DNA of 64,000 nucleotides, taken from NCBI GenBank assembly GCA_949358305.1, contig OX442321.1, forward strand, positions 7,775,605 through 7,839,604. The letters are read 5' to 3'. The notes under the pieces are model-generated. The model was not told the origin of the DNA, did not search any database, and saw only the letters and a program-made list of their open reading frames with translations. This DNA comes from Strigamia acuminata (Eukaryota > Arthropoda > Chilopoda > Geophilomorpha > Linotaeniidae). Both the position numbers and the translations under genes were made by a program. How positions within the stretch are numbered: the stretch's first letter is position 1; each line of letters opens with the position of its first letter. Below are positions 46,544-58,229 of the stretch, one piece after another.

Positions 46544-48232
46544 ATGTTTCCCTACATTCGAGTACCCACACACATAACAGGCCTATATATCTTTACGGTG
46601 GCAAACTTTTTAGCCTTGTTTCACATTACGATTGTACAAGCTGATGTCATAGTGGTAAGATAATCATTTGCACCTTGGAAGTTTCGATTAACAAATTTAT
46701 TTCTTTATTTCTTTATTTATTATAGAGATCTGATGTTGAAAACACTACGGTTGATATTTTTTACGATGTCCCAGCAGCCTTTGGGCCTGATGTGGGATAC
46801 GTTGTGGTAGGTATTTTAAGGAAAAATAAATAAAAAGATAAATAATTATTTTAAATTTTTTTTTTAGGGTTATGTTGTTTATGCGAATCCTCCTGATGGA
46901 TGTAACTCGCTGATTCCTCCTCCTACAATATCGAATCATTCCAATGCGACTTGGTTTGTCTTAATTCGGCGATGGGGATGCGATTTTGATGTTAAGGTGG
47001 AAAATTATACTTTTAACGTGGAAAATTGTTGTTATAATATATTTTTTTAAGGTTCGGACGGCGCAGAGAATGGGATACAACGCTGCGATTATTCATAATG
47101 TGAATTCGGATGACGTGGAACAGATGGGTCCGAAAGATGGTGAATATTTTTGAATAATTTGACGATAGTAACTAATATTTATATATATTTTTTAAGCTCT
47201 TGGCATTAAAATTCCTTCGGTTTTTATCGGAGCGACAAGTGCAATGAGCATCAAGTCATTTTATACGTACACGAAAGGATTTTATCTCGTATTGGATGAC
47301 AAACCCTATATCGATTTCTCCAATATGAAAAAATATTTGATCGCTTTTGCAGCCATCATGGGAATAATTTTGCTGACGACTGTCACCACGCTGGTAAATA
47401 AAAAATAAAAAAAAAAAAAAAAAAAAACATTTATTAAAAAATTACGAATAAAAAACCAAAATTTTGTATTTAGGTTGTTCGTTTGATCAAAGATAGACGT
47501 CGGTTGAACAGACGCAAATTATCTCCCGCGAATTTGAAAAAACTACCAATTAAAAAGTTCCAAAAAGGTAAAAGAAAAATAAAACTTCGATTAAATTGAC
47601 CAAATTAACGTTAACCAATGAAATTTCCAGGAGAACAATACGACACGTGTGCAATTTGCTTAGACGAATTCACGGAAGGCGAAAAACTACGCGTCCTGCC
47701 GTGTGCTCACGGTATTTAACAAACAAATCATTAATTTCCAATCGCAAAAATTAAAATAAAATTATTTCCAACAGCGTACCACACTAAATGCATCGACCCG
47801 TGGTTGACTCGCAGTCGTCGCAACTGCCCCGTGTGTAAAAGAAAAGTATTCCCTGGTCAACACGACTCCTCCGACAGCGACGAGGACAGCGAGGAAGACG
47901 AACGAGCTCCTTTACTGAGAAGCGGAACGCAGGCGAGCACTTCGGGAACATTCTCGGCGCCATCCGCCACCACTGCGCACGTTACCGCAGCCTTAGCCGC
48001 ATCGTTCGAGGTCGATAACGAACCTTTCGACAGTATTCCTGCTGATTTTGTAGCTTCGCCCACTACAACTGTGTCGATAAACGCGGACGTGAATGATCTG
48101 ACGAACATAGAACGATCGGGAGCGGTTGGACCGGTGGAAATCGGTGTCGAAGCGACTTTGTCGTCGTCCGCGCCGTCGAGGTTGCCGAGCGAGGAGCCCA
48201 TTGATAATCACGATAGAGTACTGGTGGTGTGA
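46544..48232 (+). CDS. RNF13: RNF13-type PA-TM-RING E3 ubiquitin ligase
   Basis: Eight exons join in frame to 412 residues: 46544-46654, 46726-46806, 46868-46996, 47052-47139, 47197-47393, 47474-47567, 47631-47711, 47775-48232. A signal sequence ([18 protein letters not shown]) precedes the lumenal PA domain ([54 protein letters not shown]). A transmembrane helix follows ([20 protein letters not shown]), then a basic juxtamembrane stretch and RING-H2 ([35 protein letters not shown]) at about residues 240-281. The tail is acidic and Ser/Thr-rich. The family works on endosomes and lysosomes. Copies of exon 1 occur at 34446 and 55060. An acceptor-like AATTGCAG 20 bases before the ATG suggests a non-coding first exon upstream; 45765-46543 has no other gene. 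Confidence 0.94.
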
Positions 48233-49023
48233 TAAATTTTCTGTCAGTAACGTGCGATGATTTGTTTTATTTTGTTTTGGTTTTATTTTGTTTTATGTAC
48301 GTGATTTGCACTAAGTTGAGCCAACAATTTGTAAAAATTACGCAGCTGGCATGTTCGGTGTGGTGTAAATAAGAGATTTTCAGTGTTTTATGGCAGTCGG
48401 AGGGGTCGGCGACAAATTAAATTTGGAATCAAAGAGTATTAAAAGTGTAATTTATCCGAAGTTACTATTATTATTACTGTTATACGGAAAAAAATCTAGA
48501 AAAATTTTTTTTTCGATGATCAAAAGTAGATTTTTATGGACGAATTTCAGGAAAAAGAATTTTTTGAAGTAATAAAATAAAAATTCCGAACCCTGCTTTA
48601 TTTGTTGCACAGATTCAGAATATATTATTATTTAAATAATTAGTGGTTTTTGAAATGTGATTTTACGAATAATTAAATAAGTATAATTATAATTAAGTAG
48701 ATTTTAATATTTTTGGAAGAGAGAGAAAATGGCAGTCGATTTTTGCAGATTGATTTTTGTTTTTGTTTTTCGTTTTATATTATTATTATTAATTAATTAA
48801 TTAATTAATTATTATATATTAAAAAATAGATAGATTTTACAGTTATCACTTGAAATTTGTACAATTTTAGTTCGCATTAAGTGCCTATACCAATTTCATT
48901 TGCTCCAAAGAAAATAAATGCATTCTAAGATTAAAAAATAAAATAAACAAAACCAATTTAAAAATTAAAAAATATACAAATACACAATTCTTGTTTGTCG
49001 CACATTAAAACACACACAATTAA
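48233..49023. other. Intergenic, convergent 3' regions of RNF13 and ASB gene
   Basis: AT-rich sequence with no gene. It must hold both 3' ends. Candidate polyadenylation signals AATAAA appear at several places on the plus strand (near 48573) and as TTTATT on the minus side near 48600. A TTAAT-type simple repeat occurs at 48788-48812. Confidence 0.5.
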
Positions 49024-51035
49024 TTAATCGATTTCTTCCAACAACAAAAAGCGTTTGATCTTTTCAGGAATAACCAACGTCCGCACGACCGGGTACACCC
49101 GATTGCCCAGTTTCTGACGCACGGTTTTCCTGCACAAATCCGTCAACTTCAACGGGTTCTTTTTCACACAAATCAACCAGCCCTTGATGGAGTCACCGCT
49201 GTAATTATAAGACACATTAGAAGGAAAAATCTCCAACCAATGCGTGTTGCGCACATCGAACCCCGAATACACCAACAGCCGAACCAGACTAAAATTCCCT
49301 TTCCGTTGAGCAACTTGCAAATTATCGATATTGCACGAAAACACGTGTCCACGGTTCGCGTCCGCGCCGTGCCGGATCAACGAGCTGGCGATATTGAACT
49401 TATCCGCCATGATGGCGCGGTACAACGGCGTGTCGCCCGTCGTTACGCTCTCCGCATCGAGTCGACAGTTGTGTTGGATCAAAAGGCGGAGAATATTCGT
49501 GAATTTCGCGTGTTCCCAGTCGGGAATTCCGTTCACGGCTTCGTGCAGCGGCGTGGTTCCTTGAATAAGGTTGGGAAAATTCACATAGGCACCTGGAAAA
49601 CACGGACAATTCAAATTAATCCATTGAAAACGCATCGATTCGTCCATTACTACCGTATTTAATGAGTAATTCTACGATTGGGAACTCGGCAGCGCTCACT
49701 GCGATGTGCAGCGGCGCATTCCCGCTTTCGTCGCGGATGTTGACCAAGCATCCATTTCGCAGCAACAAGTTGACCAGTTCGAATTTGCGACTGATGACGC
49801 AATGGTGGAGGAGGTAGTGTGATTTTGTTAATTTGGCACCGGCTTGGAGCAGCATTTTCACCAGAATTACGTCGTTTTGCCAAATTGCTTCGGCGAGTGG
49901 CGTATAACCGTGGATTTCCTCGATGTTTACTTTCGCGCCTTGGTTTAGAAGGACTTGGGTTACTTCGTGGTTGCCTCTGATCACGGCCACGAGTAGCGGG
50001 GTTCGTTCGGACGCATCCAACGCTTCGATTTTCGCGCCGTGTTTCACTAATATTTTCACTATGTTGGCGTAACCGCGACTCGATGCAATGTGAAGAGCTG
50101 ATAATTTCTCCCTGAATGTGGAATTTTACAAATTGATTTGAATGGTTTTTGAATGGGTTATGTGATGGGTTTATTTTATACCTCGTTTTGCGGTTTACTT
50201 GCGACCCTGCTTGAACTAAGGTGTCTACACAGTCCTCGTGGCCGCCTTTTACGGCTAAATGCAAGGGAATCACACCGTCACTGTCGGAAACGTCGATCAA
50301 ACTTCCTAATAACGGTTTAAAAATAAATTTTAAACAAAAGATTAATATTAAATTCAAAAATAATATGAAAATTGTGTCAAAAACTTGAAAAATATAAAAA
50401 TTATATTTACAAAATTCAATAAATAATGTAAAAAACGTGTCAAAAATTCAAAAATTATAAAATTTATATAAAAAAATTTAAAAAATATAAAAATTATATA
50501 AAGAAATTCAAAAAATATACAAATTATATAACGAAATTCAAAAAATATAAAACTTATATAAAAAAATTACAAATAACATGCAAAATCAACAGAATACCCA
50601 TGCATAAATATAGTACCATAATGATAAAATAATAAATTGATAAAAAATAAATATTACATATTTCTTTTCACCAATTTTTAATAGCAGTTTAACTATTTCG
50701 ATTTTTCCTTGTTCGGCAGCGTAATGCAAAGGTGTGCGCGCATAACAATCGGCGCTGTTCACACTGCACTTTTTACTCTTCGAAATGTGCTCGTTGTATT
50801 CCAATAATTCCTGAATTATATCGATGTGTCCCAGTTGTGCAGCTTTGCCTAAAATAGAGTGGCCAGATCCGACCAGATCGCTCATATTTGGACCTGCGAA
50901 AAATTAGGGGCAAAAATATATAGTAACGGACATTTCAGCGGTCATCAACAACGAACCTTGTTTTAAACATTCGGACACTTTAATTGGATCGCCTTCATCG
51001 ATTGCTTTCAGCAAATCTTCTTCCAATTTCGGCAT
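49024..51035 (-). CDS. Ankyrin repeat and SOCS box protein
   Basis: Five exons join in frame to 483 residues: 50957-51035, 50672-50893, 50182-50305, 49654-50111, 49024-49592. After an acidic start (MPKLEEDLLKAIDEGDP) come many ankyrin repeats (ARTPLHYAAEQGKIEIVKLL, GVIPLHLAVKGGHEDCVDTL, SALHIASSRGYANIVKILV, ERTPLLVAVIRGNHEVTQVL, GYTPLAEAIWQNDVILVKML, GNAPLHIAVSAAEFPIVELL). The end is a SOCS box (NPLKLTDLCRKTVRQKLG then RTLVIPEKIKRFL). ASB proteins recruit substrates to elongin BC-CUL5 ligases; LxxLCR is the BC-box pattern. I cannot assign it to a numbered ASB. Its start lies 270 bases from an EFHC-type exon in the opposite direction, and that arrangement is duplicated at 58.7-60 kb. Confidence 0.88.
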
Positions 51036-51305
51036 CTTCTCACGAAAACAACAAAATGAGATTTCCCGAGCCAACCGTTTCGTTTATTATCATTACGTCA
51101 TTATTTAAACCAAACGAAGGAGTGAGTCACAATGTATGACGTTATCGATTCGAGACCATCTGCTCGTTTCTAGGGAACTCGTCATGACAACGGTATAAAT
51201 AAATGGCCGTTTCGTTTCTCTGCATTTCACTTCAAGTTGGAAAGTCGGAAATGTATTAATTAAATCATGTGATTTTTCAGAAAAAAAGCTTTTGGTTGCA
51301 CCAAT

Positions 51306-51476
51306 ATGACAACACTGCTGTTTCTTCCAGGATTTTCTTTTGCTCAAAATTCAAACGTGAGTAAAAAATTAAAAAAAATAAACCCCTCTCAAAAAATATT
51401 AATCATTATTTTAAAAAAATTAAAAATTAGATTGGGAGGGCAAATTTTGCAAAAAGACATGTTCTTGACGTTTCAA
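51306..51476 (+). pseudogene. Truncated EFHC copy (exon 1 and start of exon 2)
   Basis: Exon 51306-51356 encodes MTTLLFLPGFSFAQNSN and the second exon begins at 51431 (IGRANFAKRHVLDVSK). Both match the intact EFHC gene at 59861-60142. Similarity stops at about 51476, where the 3' flank of the inverted LRR copy starts. The rest of EFHC is absent here, so this is a dead fragment sharing the ASB promoter. Confidence 0.85.
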
Positions 51477-51582
51477 AAAATAATTTTTTTTTATTTCAAC
51501 TTGTCATGCTGCTGGTTCTGTAACAGATTTAGTCAAATGTAAAACAAAAATAAAGAATTGTATCATGCAAACTCTGCAAAAT

Positions 51583-52948
51583 CTAAAACTCTGAAATGAT
51601 TGTGTACTCGCGGATATCAAAATCTCTTATTTTATCTTGATATAATTTCATCCCAACCGAATCCAAAAACTGCAAATCCAAGTTTTTTCTTTGAATGTTC
51701 GTTTGAATTGTACCATCAGAATCATCAATTGTATCGCACATCAACATTCTCAACGCACTTTCCATTTCTAACAATTTTTCAATACATCCGAAACTAATTG
51801 AGGTACACTTCGAAAATGATATCGATTTCACATTTCGAAGCGCATTGACTGCGAAAAGTAGTGAAAATAAATTGTCAGAGACTACGGCACAATCACCAAA
51901 TTCTAAATCTTCTAAATTAATGCACTTTGTTAAAAGCATTTCTAATTGTAATTCAGTGATTTGAGTTGCAACTACCCGTAGTTCACGTAGATTCTTAAAC
52001 GAAAATGTATTGCCGGGTTCGTTTAAAATGGAGCACTTGTTTAATGATAAATTCTCCAACCTTGGACAGTGGCGCTCCACAAGCCCAAGATCAACGGATG
52101 TAATCTGCCGTAGAAGTAAAGTTGTCAATCGTTGTGCCAACTTTAAGGCAATATTAAATTCCAGACCTGAAAATTCAGGATCTAAAATGAATATTTTGTG
52201 CAAATTGGAGAAAATAGTGGTCAAACTGTTGAAATCTTCAGAGGAAATTATATCCGTTGTAATTATTTCGTTGATCAAATAAATGGGCAATGTCTCATTT
52301 GAATTAAATTCTACTGTTATCAGAACAATTAATTCTTCCCAGAAATCGTATACAAACTTTCTTAAAAATGGCAGGTGGTTTAGAACGAAAAGACATACGT
52401 CGTTTGTCACTACAGTATTGCTGACGTTTAAAAACTCAAGTCGCGGGCACCCATCTGGTAAGAAATAGAAACTACAATCGGTAATACGAGTATGAGCGAT
52501 ATTGAGATGTGTCAATAGCGGACAATTTTTAGCAACCGCCATTAAAACTTCGTCCGTGAATTTTTCCTGCCCCTTGAAGGATAAACGTTCAATTTTTGGT
52601 AAATGTTGCACTAGTTCGATTAACGATTCGGATGAAAATTCGTAAAAGTTTTTCTTCAAATGCAAGTTTAATTCTACAAGCTTTTCACAAACTTGGCCGA
52701 TTCTGTCAAATAAAGATTCCATGGGCAGATCTAACGAAGTGAGAGCGCCTAATGATCTGGTGCGTGAATTGACAAAAATGTCTGTCGTATTGCATGAATT
52801 CGTGCAGACGCATACGTTCACGGATTTTATCAATAAATCTACCAGGTAGATTCGCCAATTTTAATTTATCTTCCATAACATCGTAGCGAGTGATTACCAA
52901 ATCGAAACACAATTCTTTCAGGCTCGACGGTGATTTCTTGTAAGGCAT
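51583..52948 (-). pseudogene. Inverted second copy of the LRR gene, frameshifted
   Basis: About 85-90% similar to the LRR gene at 36377, in the opposite orientation. The first 48 codons (MPYKKSPSSLKELCFDL to RMRLHEFMQYD) are in one frame and the remainder (DIFVNSRTRSLGALTSLDLP onward) in another. Relative to the intact copy, 26 bases are missing after ATGCAATACGAC, which shifts the frame near 52790. The two parts overlap as separate open frames, as expected for a recent single lesion. The duplicated segment also includes promoter and upstream sequence (to about 53360). Confidence 0.85.
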
Positions 52949-53487
52949 GTCGAGATTTGAAGGCACAATTGGAAATGCTAACATGTACTGACAACAGATT
53001 CTTTAAATACGTGAAGCTAGTCGTACTGTAACGAACACACGTTGACTAAGCGTTCGCTGTACGATCGCCATTCCAACAATATCAGTCTAAAAATGTAAAA
53101 GTTTATTTTTCCGAAATAAAGATTACTTTATTCAATTGTAAAAAAAATTAAAGAGAAGAGAATAAAGTATTAGTGTTTGGAAATCTAAATGGAACAAATG
53201 TAATATTTCCTACGCCAATTTTGGGTCAGATTTTTGACGATTTAGTAAATGTATGGACCATGGACAACGGAAATGCCGTAATACAGAATCACGCAAATAT
53301 TGTAACGTATCGAATGAATATGTATTGAATGAACATTTATTGGAGGATCCGATGCGACATCTCACCACTGAGCGTCAGTGGCGAGATGTCGCATCCACCA
53401 CAGCCTCCATGAGTGGTGGGCAAAATAGCAATGCTAACCAACCACGTCACCCATGGGGATAACCTCCCTGTACAGACAGCTGATATA

Positions 53488-54242
53488 CAGGGTGAGTCAA
53501 AAGTCCAGAAACACCTTATTTTCTTGAAAATGACCGAAGATATATCAATTCTGTTGATGTAGACATATAGGAAGTCGATGGTGGGCTATCCAGTGGTGAC
53601 CTTAAATTTGACCCAGAAGGTCATTTTCAAGGTTATTCACTTTCTAACTTTTAAACTGTTGGAGATACAGCAAAATTTCCAATTACAAAGTTGTAGAACA
53701 CCATCGAATTAGTACTATCCAACTTATCTTAGACATCTTCATTTTAATGTTTTCATTTTAAAATGAAAACAAATCAGCTGAAGTAAAGCCAGCATTGTGG
53801 CAAAACTTCAATTTCTACTGCAAAAGTACTGAATTTCTTCAATAAATGTATTCAAATTTGCATTATTATGTAAGTAAACAAGAAAAACCACTGTCTTTTT
53901 TTAAATGTCTAAATTATTTTATTTTCATTGGAATAAAAAATTTTAATTTGCTGATTTGTTTTTCTTTTTTAAAAAAAAACCATTTAACTTAAAGTGACTA
54001 GGATAATTTGGATAGTACTAATTTGATGGTGCTCTGCAACTTTGTAATTGGAAATTTTGCTGTATCTTAAACGGTTTAAAAGTTAAGAAGTGAATAACCT
54101 TGAAAATGACCTTCTGGGTCAAATTTAAGGTGACCACTGGATAGCCCACCATTGACTTCCTATATGTCTACATCAACAGAATTGATATATCTTCAGTCAT
54201 TTTCAAGAAAAAAAGGTGTTTCTGGACTTTTGACTTACCCTG
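53488..54242. mobile_element. Long inverted-repeat element with TA target site (Tc1/mariner-like MITE)
   Basis: The element begins CAGGGTGAGTCAAAAGTCC and ends GGACTTTTGACTTACCCTG. The arms pair over about 230 bases (TCTGTTGATGTAGACATATA against TATATGTCTACATCAACAGA). TA dinucleotides flank both ends (53486-53487, 54243-54244). The central 300 bases are AT-rich without a transposase. The terminal CAGGGTG and TA target are those of Tc1/mariner-related elements. It borders a receptor exon-7 copy on the right. Confidence 0.85.
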
Positions 54243-54244
54243 TA

Positions 54245-54800
54245 TATGGTTCCAATATGACCATCTTTGCATAGAATTATTTTAACGCTAAGAAATACTC
54301 TCTTTGTTATACATGTAGGATCATTGAAATCTGATAGATGGTGCATTCAGAAATTTTCGAGTTTTAGTCTTTGTAAAGATAATTTTGAAAAATTTCCTCT
54401 TAAAATTACGTGAAAAAATAAAAAGGAATATAATGTGTATTTAAAAGTTTTAAAAGTTTAGATTTAATACTTTTTTTTGTAAAAAAAAGAGATTTTTGTC
54501 AGTATACAGGTAGTACTTGCTACTGACTGAAACTTTTTTTCGTGGCTGCTGCCAATTGCTAATAACTGGAGGTTTTATTTAATGACAACAGTCAACAAAA
54601 CAACAAAGCAAAAAAGTCTTTCCAATAAATTTCAATTAAGTTGTAATTTAGCTTTACTTTTATATTCTACCTTACGTTGAAGTCTGTGTTAAAAATGTTA
54701 TATATTCGGCCAAAATATCCGCCTACTGAGAATGATTTATTTCTTGGAAATAATGTTAGGGCCGGTGGATATACTTAAAGAAATATATCTACAGTGTGTT
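54245..54800 (-). pseudogene. Ionotropic receptor fragment (exon 7 and intron 6)
   Basis: Minus-strand sequence with GATCCTACATGTATAACAAA and TTAGCGTTAAAATAATTC matches receptor exon 7 (ITKSVLLSVKII), then runs into intron 6 sequence (AAATAAATCATTCTCAGTAG). It begins exactly at the edge of the 53488-54242 element and has no other exons. Confidence 0.75.
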
Positions 54801-54892
54801 TTATTCACTATCAACAATGTGTAGGAACGGGTCTACAAGTTCAGTTTATATTTGAACACTCATGAAGATTATTTGTAGGAGGCGCCTGGCAT

Positions 54893-55030
54893 CCTTCTCT
54901 CCCGGCACCCCTCTCTGCTCGGCACCCTTCTCTGCCCGGCAACCTTCTCTGCCCGGCAACCTTCTCTGCCCGGCACCCTTCTCTGCCCGGCAACCTTTTC
55001 TGCCCGGCGCGCTTCTCTGCCCGGCGCCCC
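54893..55030. repeat. GC-rich minisatellite of about 17 bp
   Basis: Seven to eight units of CCTTCTCTGCCCGGCAA, with variants ending CACC, GCGC and GCCC. It is strikingly GC-rich compared with the window. It opens overlapping frames on both strands (minus RAEKGAGQRRLPGREGCRAE), which I take as repeat artefacts. Confidence 0.85.
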
Positions 55031-55059
55031 TGGGCTGCAGCCCAGTTAGCCCAATGGTA

Positions 55060-55150
55060 AAGATGGCCCTGACGATAAAGATATGTAAGCCTGTTATGTG
55101 TGTAGGTACACGAATATAGGGAAACATGATTATCTTCTAATCCGGAAAAT
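55060..55150 (-). pseudogene. Copy of RNF13 coding exon 1
   Basis: The minus strand reads [17 protein letters not shown], including the upstream GGATTAGAAGATAATC that corresponds to the bases just 5' of the RNF13 ATG (46530-46543). Similarity ends within the signal sequence, where the GC-rich minisatellite begins. A third partial copy is at 34446-34510. Confidence 0.8.
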
Positions 55151-55239
55151 AAAAAATAAATGAATACATATATTTAAAAAAGATGCGTTATTTTTCAAAA
55201 TGGAAAAAAAATGAAATAATCTTTTAAAATGTTATGTCT

Positions 55240-56210
55240 CAGTATAACAATCTACGGCAATCGCTTTATTGTTTCTACACCAAACAACGTGAAGGTTGGT
55301 AGGGATTGTCCTAGCAACCTCCACACACACACACACACACACTTCCTCCAATAAAACCAGAAACCTATAGTCGAATATCGAACATACCTCTTAAACGGAG
55401 AGGAAAGTACATAAAGTACTCACCATTATTTTGTACAATCCAGTTCGATCTTGCATACAGAAAATTACTTGTAGATCAACAAAGATGGGATTGTGATTTC
55501 TACGTGCAGCCGTGTAATATGGAAATGTGGCAGTACATATTGGCGATCAGTTTGATAGTTAATGTTGTATTAACAAAAATTGTTTCAAAAAGAAAGAATT
55601 TTGTTCCTTCCTTCCAAAATTTCATTAACGAGTTGTTGCTGCTTTGGCCAATCGCCTTACAAAGTAAAAATAGCTTTACCATACAATTAATTAGTAGTGA
55701 TTTTTTTTGTTTTAATTTTATTCAGACATTTCCAATAGCTTTTCATTGAAGTCATGGAAAGTTTTGTATATAATCTACTTCTTATTTGCAATGCTGCTTT
55801 GGATCTGTTACACTTGTGTTTTAACTTCATTTCTTGCAACAACCAATACGGACATTCCTTTTACTGGTCATGCAGTAGAATATTTCCAGGTATCGTGATG
55901 CTGCATTCTTCAGTTTCCTAGTTTATTAAATAGTTATTTTTAACAGAAGCCAGAAAACAAAAATAAGCCTGAGTTTGTTGAGACTACAGAAAAGACGATT
56001 GAATCAGTTTTTAATGGAAAATTTGCAATACAACGTTCAACTACAATTTGCAGTTACACTACTGTTGCTCCTTTTTACTTCAGTAAAAAATGTACATCAA
56101 TAAATAATTAAAAACAATTTGTGGACACAGACTATTTCAACAGCAAGTAAATAATTTCAAGTTACGGTCATTAGCAGACATCAATTAACTCATGATTTAT
56201 GTAACAGAAT
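55240..56210 (+). pseudogene. Degenerate ionotropic receptor copy
   Basis: It contains exon 8-10 equivalents (PCNMEMWQYILAISLIVN, NELLLLWPIALQSK, LKSWKVLYIIYFLFAMLLWI). Relative to the intact gene there is an in-frame loss of about 20 codons after TDIPFTG, and the S2 exon is shortened and broken (CSYTTVAPFYFSKK followed by stops). Exons 1-7 and 11 are absent. Its 5' flank (55240-55400) is the reverse complement of 28640-28790, the CACYBP intron/receptor junction, so it derives from the copy at 27.5-28.6 kb or a shared ancestor. Confidence 0.8.
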
Positions 56211-56217
56211 TTTATTG

Positions 56218-56420
56218 TATTGTATATGGTTCCAATATGACCATCTTCGCATGGAATTTTTTTAACGCTAAGAAATACTCTTTTTGTTATACATATAGGA
56301 TCATTGAAATCTGATAGACGATGCATTTAGAAATTTCCGAGTTTTAGTTTTTGTAAAGATTTTTGAAAAATTTCTTCTTAAAACCACATGAAAAAATAAA
56401 AAGGAATATAATATTTAAAA
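56218..56420 (-). pseudogene. Second copy of receptor exon 7
   Basis: Matches 54243-54420 closely (TATATGGTTCCAATATGACC, GGATCATTGAAATCTGATAG). Both copies start at the same base after TGTATATGG, so the same junction was duplicated. Confidence 0.7.
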
Positions 56421-56569
56421 GTTTTAAAAATCTAGATTTAATACGCTTACAAGATTAAGTTGCGTCAAGGAAAGTTTGAAAACCACGTAGGTTCAACTAA
56501 TTAATGTCATTGACAGTTCAATACAGCATATTAGAGTTGCACCATTTCAAAAGACAAACACATACCCGA

Positions 56570-56720
56570 TTCATTACTACTTAGAAACACAGATGGTGCC
56601 ACCGTTTCTGATCACAAACTGCCTCTGGTCGCTGTCGCCATCTAGACACGACCGAATGAAACAATACCGTATTGAATACCGCCCATATCGTGTCATCATC
56701 TAACGCGGGCGATATAAGAC
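56570..56720. repeat. Dispersed repeat R, copy 3
   Basis: CACAGATGGTGCCACCG, CAAACTGCCTCTGGTCGCTG, CGCCATCTAGACACGACC and ATACCGTATTGAATACCG align with 12440-12560. The copy is intact end to end. Confidence 0.75.
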
Positions 56721-58190
56721 TAATAAGTATCCATATTTCCATCGTCAAAAATTTAAAATGTAATTCAAACAAATATTCCAATAAATATGCTTTATTAAAA
56801 GCCAATTTCAATCTTTTTAATATCGCACAGAATAATATGTAATAGAATATTTCTCGCAATCCCTAGCGATGGCTTCACTGCACGGCAGCCAAATCGTCCT
56901 TCTTCAATTTCCACACGAAGACCGCCGCAAATGATGAGAAAATGTGTGTTGCGCTTTTTATATCGGCTCATAAGTGTGCCCAATTGAAATTTGCACATAA
57001 ACGTAATAACGCTTGTTTTCAAAATCCAAATTTTCCAATAAAAACAGCACAAACAAACAAAGTGCCACTCTCAATTTGCCACAAATTTTTGTCAAACATT
57101 TTAAATTCAACCTCAACTTACCATTCAAAACAAATCCACTTCAAAGTTTTAACACACTGAAAAATTAAGAAAGAAAGGAAAACACATTATCAATATAAAA
57201 ACACCAAATTACGCAATTAAACCCAAAGAGTGATTTTGTTGACCCACAATGTCCTCGCTGCTCCCTTCCAATGAGTGTCGACTAAATAACCGAGGTCCAA
57301 TCCCAAACTTCCCTCGCCCGCTGGGCAAACAAAGGCGCAAACAAATTTGGCAGCTCCCCGAAATTTGAACGAACCAAGGGAATGCACTCACGGCCCGTCA
57401 TGCCCGCAACCGTCAACATGCACGTCCAAAGCAGGGCCCTCAACTGGAAGCACATCCCGAAAAGCCACCCTGACCAAGCATGACTCCCCGGAAACATGAA
57501 CGAACCAAGGGAATGCACCCACCGTCACTAGGCCTTGTCTGGAAATCCTGGAAATCTTATAAATTGTCTTGCAAATTGGTGTAAACTTTAGCAAAATCGA
57601 GTTTGAAATCTCGCACAGGCTAAGATTTTAGATTTCAAAATTTTTGAAATCTCATGAAATCTTTAAGGATTTAAAAATCTTGTATGCGATTTTTGCGATT
57701 GGCTACCCCCTCGGTAGTGATACAAAAAATTAGACATTGTAATCGATTACCTATTTTTATGAAATTGTTTGCTTTCCTGACAAAGCAATCAATAAACTGA
57801 ACAAACATGAATGTTTAAATATAAACAGCATAAAACTTTATTTTATAAATGAAAAATACATTTCATTCTGAAAAACAATTAAATTTATATTATTTCAATC
57901 ATTATAATACTCACAGAAATTAAAAAATATGAAACTACTTTTCCTGGTGATAGTACATTAATTAGGAGTAATTAGGAGTAATGAGACTAGGCCAATGGGA
58001 GAAAGGATCATAGATGGCGCTCATTAGAAAAAAAATAAACTTTACATGCAAATGGGAAACCACGTTTTTGAAATTTTGCCACTTTGCCTTCAGACATCGC
58101 TAAAGTAAGTAATAAAATACAAGAGTTCCAAAGCAATGAAAATGACCATTTTCAAAGTTACTTTTTTGAATTTCCAACGAATATTCTCAT
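56721..58190. other. Intergenic, no gene supported
   Basis: A GC-richer patch at 57240-57540 has a direct repeat of about 20 bases (GAACGAACCAAGGGAATGCA near 57368 and 57498) and short open frames, but nothing I can identify. ATAGATGGCGCTC at 58010-58021 is another half-motif of the CTCF-like type. Confidence 0.4.
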
Positions 58191-58229
58191 TAATTAATTA
58201 TATACTTTTTTTTCAGAACCGAAATAGCA

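Noticed and set aside
47857-48211. Minus-strand frames over the RNF13 tail
   Set aside because: They lie opposite the acidic Ser/Thr-rich last exon of RNF13, whose RING and frame are certain.
52010-52468. Plus-strand frames (PGSFKMEHLFNDKFSNLG and following)
   Set aside because: They are antisense to the LRR pseudogene; equivalent shadows occur over the intact LRR gene at 36.4-37.5 kb.
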